Source of the DNA: Bacilli bacterium
GTDB taxonomy: Bacteria; Bacillota_I; Bacilli_A; RF39; UBA660
Direction: 5' to 3'
Assembly (NCBI GenBank): GCA_017472015.1
Contig: JAFURC010000020.1
Coordinates: 1 to 33,410, forward strand
Length of the DNA: 33,410 nt
A model generated the notes under the pieces. The model ran no database searches, was not told the DNA's origin, and saw only the letters and a list, made by a program, of their open reading frames with translations. The stretch's first letter is position 1. Every line of letters begins with the position of its first letter. Position numbers and translations under genes: made by a program. Shown here piece after piece: positions 30,201 to 33,410 of the stretch.

Positions 30201-31575
30201 TCAATTTCAAACCAGAAAGTACTACCTTTATTTATTGCTGAAATAATACCATATTTAAATCCATGAAGTATAAAAATATTTTTAACAATTGATAAACCAA
30301 TTCCGGTTCCAATTGTATTTCTTTTATATTTTTTTTCACTTTTATAATACTTATCCCAAACTTTATCAAGATCACTATCTTTAATACCTTTTCCAGTATC
30401 TTTTATTTCAACGCGAATCTTTTTCTTTTCATTTTTAATATTAATATAAACAACTTTATCACTTCCTGTATAATTAATAGCATTTCCAACTAAATTATAA
30501 ATAACTTGTTCAAGTTTTTGTTTATCTGCTTTAATTATTAATTCATCATGATACTCAAATATAAATTTAAAACTTTTAGTATAAGAAAATATTTTAAAAC
30601 GATTTAAAATAGTATCAATTAATTTAATTAAATCAAATTCTTCTAAATTAAGGGTTTCTATATTACTTTCAAGTTTTGATAAATTTAAAATATCATTTAC
30701 TAAAATAGTTAATCTATCAACTTCTTCAATTATAATATTCATGTTATTTTCATGTTTTTCTTTCTGGTTATCAAAGTCTCTTTCAAGTTCAGCATAGGCT
30801 TTTATCATGGTTAAAGGAGTTTTCAAATCATGTGAGATATTACTTAATAAATCACGTCTTAACTCATCAGTTTGTTTTAAACATTCTTTGTATAATCTAA
30901 AGTATTTCCAAGTTCTTCAATTTCTAAAATATCACTTGAGACATTAAAATCAACATTATAATTGCCATTTGAAAGCTCTCTTGCGGAACTCGTTAACTTA
31001 GTAATTGGCTTACTTAAAGAACGGGAAATAAAATAAGCAATTAAAACTGATAGAATAACAACAATAACAGAAACAAAAATAAGTTGATTCTTTAAAACAT
31101 CAATAGTTGTATCAATTGGTTCTAATGAAGTATTTAAAAAGATCGAATTATTATTATCTAATTTAACTCCATAAAGTAAAGTCATATTATTAAATTTAGG
31201 ATTAATTATTTTCAATTTAAAATATTCTTTTGAACTATTTAAAAAATCTAATTTTTTCTTTAAAACTTTTGTATTACTATTAGAATCTATACAACCTTTA
31301 TTATTTTGAATATTAGAATATATTGTTTCAGTACCACTAGTTATTTCAACACAAAAATCCGTGTTATAAGCAACATTTTCTAAAACACTAGAAAAATTTT
31401 CTTTATTAAAGTTCTTTTTTATTAGATTTAAAGTATTAGTTAATTCATTAGTTTTATAATACTCATAATATTTATTTAAAAGAAGTATTTGAAGTATCCA
31501 AATAAGAAATAAAATTAAAAAAGAAAATATACTTAAATAAATAAATATTTTTAAAATTAAACTTTTACTTTTCAT
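30194..31575 (-). pseudogene. Sensor histidine kinase split by a single-base frameshift
   Basis: Two frames form one kinase. The N-terminal frame (31575 to 30877) has a membrane helix, an extracellular sensor of about 130 residues with two cysteines, a second helix (SVIVVILSVLIAYFISRSLS), and a HAMP region ending in the coil EELGNTLDYTKN. It then stops. Shifting frame at 30887-30889, where inserting one A would restore AAAAG, continues CLKQTDELRRDLLSNISHDL, then KTPLTM, giving the H-box. N-box (LVGNAINYT), DTGKGIKDSD (G1) and GTGIGLSIVK (G2) follow. Every other motif is intact, so the break is recent, a reversible homopolymer slip, or a sequencing error. The gene overlaps its response regulator by 11 bp. 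Confidence 0.85.
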
Positions 31576-32230
31576 AGACAAATTTATAACCTATACTCCT
31601 AATAGTAACAATTAAATCTCTATATCTTCCCATTTTATTTCTTAATATTTTAATATGGGTATCAATTGTTCTATCATCACCAAAATAATCATATCCCCAA
31701 ACTTTATTTAAGATTTCATCTCTTGTAAATGCTTTATTTGGATTATTAATAAAGAAAATTAATAAATCAAACTCTTTAGGTGTAATATAAATTTCTTTGT
31801 TATCTAAATAAAATACTCTTCCTTCTAAATCAACTTTAAGTCCTTCATAGATAAAAACTTCTTTATTATCTTTCATACTTCTTTTTAAAATTGCTTTTAT
31901 TCTAGCAATTAATTCCCTTGGAGAAAAAGGTTTAGTTAAATAATCATCTATTCCTTGCGAGAATCCAAATAATTTATCATATTCTTCTGATCGAGCCGAT
32001 AAAACTATCGTTGGGATATTATATTTTTCTTTCATTTTAGAAAAAAATGTATATCCATCCATTTTGGGCATCATGATATCAAGAACAATTATATCAATTT
32101 TTTCTCTATTTAAAACTTCAAGTCCTTCAAATCCATTACTAGCTTCATATACATTATATGACTCATTTAAACAATATTCTTTTACAACATTTCTAATTAA
32201 ATCTTCATCATCTATTATTAAAACATTCAT
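31565..32230 (-). CDS. OmpR/PhoB-family response regulator
   Basis: 221 residues from the ATG at 32230, preceded by GGTGATG. Receiver domain 1-115: acidic pocket Asp7/Asp8, phospho-acceptor Asp51 (IIVLDIMMPKMDG), conserved Ser/Thr in IVLSARSEE, and Lys100 in LTKPFSP. The winged-helix DNA-binding domain (about 128-221) has ITPKEFDLLIFFINNPNKAF, RDEILNKVWGYDYFGDDRTI and VTIRSIGYKF. It partners the frameshifted kinase directly downstream. If that kinase is truly lost, this regulator would be orphaned. No target promoter is evident, and the adjacent wall or surface genes are speculative targets. Confidence 0.94.
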   Translation of the reverse strand: MNVLIIDDEDLIRNVVKEYCLNESYNVYEASNGFEGLEVLNREKIDIIVLDIMMPKMDGYTFFSKMKEKYNIPTIVLSARSEEYDKLFGFSQGIDDYLTKPFSPRELIARIKAILKRSMKDNKEVFIYEGLKVDLEGRVFYLDNKEIYITPKEFDLLIFFINNPNKAFTRDEILNKVWGYDYFGDDRTIDTHIKILRNKMGRYRDLIVTIRSIGYKFVYEK

Positions 32231-32311
32231 CAACATCACCAAACAATATTATACACATGATTTATGAATTTTCTGTGAAAAAATTAATATTTTTCTTGAT
32301 TAAATTAATTA

Positions 32312-32354
32312 AAAAGTAAGTATTTTTAAATTAATAAAATTTATACTTACTTTT
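32312..32354 (-). terminator. Terminator after the TIGR04086-like gene
   Basis: AAAAGTAAGTA (32312-32322) and TACTTACTTTT (32344-32354) pair over 11 bp. T-runs lie on both sides, so it can also stop plus-strand transcription. Confidence 0.8.
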
Positions 32355-32706
32355 CTTTTTTTTGATTTATACCAAACATAGCTCCAATTGTAGTAGTTAA
32401 AATAATAATTAAATAATAAATTAATTGATAAACTTTAAATCCATCTAAAAATAAACTCATAATAAAAAATATAAAAACAATAATTAAACTTAAAATAATA
32501 CCATTTAAATAGCCTTTATTTAAACTATTTTTTCCAATATAAATTCCACTTATAAAAGTACTTAGTAATAAAATAATAATTTTAAAATATTTAATAATTT
32601 GATTATTTAAAATATCAAAGTAATAAAAAGTAGTAATTAAAATAATTAATAAGAAAAATGGAATAAAAAAATATAGTAATCCTTTTAAATAATTTAATAA
32701 TTTCAT
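32347..32706 (-). CDS. Small four-helix membrane protein, TIGR04086-like
   Basis: 119 residues, almost entirely hydrophobic, with four predicted membrane segments (about 10-28, 40-58, 66-87, 92-111). The pattern FISGIYIGKNSLNKGYLNGIILSLII in the middle, and the size, match the TIGR04086 (YrzE-type) family of Firmicutes. Its function is unknown. It is followed by a terminator and separated by another hairpin from the next minus-strand gene, so it appears to be monocistronic. Confidence 0.75.
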   Translation of the reverse strand: MKLLNYLKGLLYFFIPFFLLIILITTFYYFDILNNQIIKYFKIIILLLSTFISGIYIGKNSLNKGYLNGIILSLIIVFIFFIMSLFLDGFKVYQLIYYLIIILTTTIGAMFGINQKKEK

Positions 32707-32730
32707 ATAGCCCCCTAATTAAATTTATTA

Positions 32731-32761
32731 TAATAAATAAAAAAAAATGCTAATGCATTTT
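32731..32761 (-). terminator. Terminator of the minus-strand pair at the right edge
   Basis: AAAATGC, loop TAAT, GCATTTT (32744-32761). On the minus strand it is followed by a run of T residues. The stop of the 195-residue ORF overlaps its stem. Confidence 0.75.
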
Positions 32762-33347
32762 ATGATCTTTTATGAAGATTTTTCTTAATTGCTTCTTCTA
32801 TAAAAATATTAATTAAATTATGATTATTTTCTTTTAAAATATTTTCTATAAAAATAAGTAATTTATTTAAAGTATTTAAACTTAATTTAGAAATTGAATG
32901 TTGAATAAACCTAATATCATTTAAATCAAGTAAAGTATGATAAATCTCATTTGAATCCATATTTTCTAGTTTATTAATAAAACCCTTTACATCATTTAAA
33001 TAAGATAGTTGTGTTTCTAATATTTTTTTTCTTAATTTCTTTATATTATCATTATCAAGGGTTAATACTTCATCTTCTGTTTCTTTTGTATGACTTTTAT
33101 TATCTTTGTTAATTAAATCTAAATAATTTCTATTAAGTAAATCATGACTTACTAAACTAGTAACAAATTTTTTAAATTCTTTTGTATAATTAAGATCTTC
33201 ATAATTATCATTTATAAATTTATTTAAACTAGTAAATTTATTATTATTTAAATCAATTATTATATTATCTATTTCTTTATATTTAGTTTTTAATGGTGTT
33301 AAACGTTTAATTAATTCTGTTTTTATTTTATCTTTTAAAATATTCAT
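32760..33347 (-). CDS. Helical protein of unknown function
   Basis: 195 residues with no signal peptide or membrane segment. Lys/Asn/Asp/Leu-rich with three predicted helical blocks: residues 1-80 (ELIKRLTPLKTKYKEIDNII), a charged linker (KDNKSHTKETEDEVLTLDND), and 100-195 (KLRKKILETQLSYLNDVKGF, LNKLLIFIENILKENN). No catalytic or metal motif is visible. GAGGTG 6 nt upstream of the ATG, and a TAATG junction with the preceding gene, suggest translational coupling. I do not recognise the family. A coiled-coil or scaffolding role is possible but not shown. Confidence 0.7.
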   Translation of the reverse strand: MNILKDKIKTELIKRLTPLKTKYKEIDNIIIDLNNNKFTSLNKFINDNYEDLNYTKEFKKFVTSLVSHDLLNRNYLDLINKDNKSHTKETEDEVLTLDNDNIKKLRKKILETQLSYLNDVKGFINKLENMDSNEIYHTLLDLNDIRFIQHSISKLSLNTLNKLLIFIENILKENNHNLINIFIEEAIKKNLHKRS

Positions 33348-33410
33348 TATAACACCTCAATTTCTTCTATTGGTAAGGTTTCTAAATCTTTTAAAATTGT
33401 TAAAAATAAA
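33347..33410 (-). CDS. 3' end of a gene cut by the window edge
   Basis: The minus-strand frame is open from the edge to the TAA at 33347-33349 and encodes LFLTILKDLETLPIEEIEVL. Its stop overlaps the ATG of the next gene by one base (TAATG). Only 20 residues are visible, so no assignment is made. Confidence 0.6.
   Translation of the reverse strand, partial: LFLTILKDLETLPIEEIEVL

Noticed and set aside
1..33410. CRISPR array, tRNA or rRNA genes
   Set aside because: No regularly spaced direct repeats, and no cloverleaf or rRNA-like segment was recognised on either strand.
1..33410. Mycoplasma-type genetic code (TGA as tryptophan)
   Set aside because: Trp positions in conserved proteins use TGG, and TGA ends real genes (for example at 15084 and 16667).

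Overview
The window looks like a chromosome segment from a low-GC, Gram-positive-type bacterium of the uncultured Bacilli/Mollicutes-related gut lineages (RF39-like is my guess, not proven). The DNA is very AT-rich, promoters are TTGACA/TATAAT with 16-18 bp spacers, ribosome binding sites are GGAGG-like, and Big_2, BspA and YdjGHI-type genes are typical of such genomes. TGA is used as a stop and tryptophan is TGG, so this is the standard code. A PASTA-type class B penicillin-binding protein and a polysaccharide deacetylase indicate a peptidoglycan wall.

Layout. (1) 1-3.8 kb is an accessory, decaying island: a three-gene minus-strand operon ending in a CFI-box-like protein, a lone PemK/MazF-type toxin, a small non-coding RNA with its own promoter and terminator, a broken ORF6N/phospholipase-D-like gene, a 21-bp perfect inverted repeat and a C-terminal gene remnant. 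Short direct repeats (GAGTTTCTA core) separate the blocks. (2) 3.8-8.3 kb is housekeeping: class B PBP, phosphatidylglycerophosphate synthase-like enzyme, a double-HTH repressor and trpS. (3) 8.3-10.8 kb holds a tiny ORF with a conserved C-terminus, a terminator, and a large BspA-type LRR surface protein with tandem 80-residue repeats. (4) 10.8-13 kb is a compact thymidylate operon (thyA-folA-tmk), followed by an Rpn-type PD-(D/E)XK protein and pyrH. (5) 15-21.4 kb carries envelope genes (deacetylase, galE, VrrA/YqfQ-like, VirB2/TrbC-like membrane protein), truB and a six-domain Ig-like protein. (6) 21.4-22 kb repeats the tiny-ORF element next to a wrecked surface-protein gene that contains a GC-rich patch. 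(7) 22-28.4 kb is a YdjG-YdjH-YdjI-type envelope-stress module with a second YdjG-like paralogue, interleaved with formyl-THF cyclo-ligase, a TcdA-type enzyme and a serpin-like membrane-anchored protein. (8) 28.7-33.4 kb holds a DUF4143 ATPase, a two-component system whose kinase gene is frameshifted, a TIGR04086-like membrane protein and two unassigned minus-strand genes.

The least explained signal is the pair of elements at about 8.39-8.57 and 21.40-21.56 kb. Each has a 22-26 codon ORF ending in the pattern KVNxESTxxGV, conservation that runs past the stop codon, then an unrelated-sequence terminator, then a signal-peptide surface-protein gene. Also notable are the structured RNA at 2.4 kb, the cassette-like repeats of the left island, the GC-rich possible hypervariable patch at 21.83-21.91 kb, and the apparently PspA-less YdjGHI cluster.
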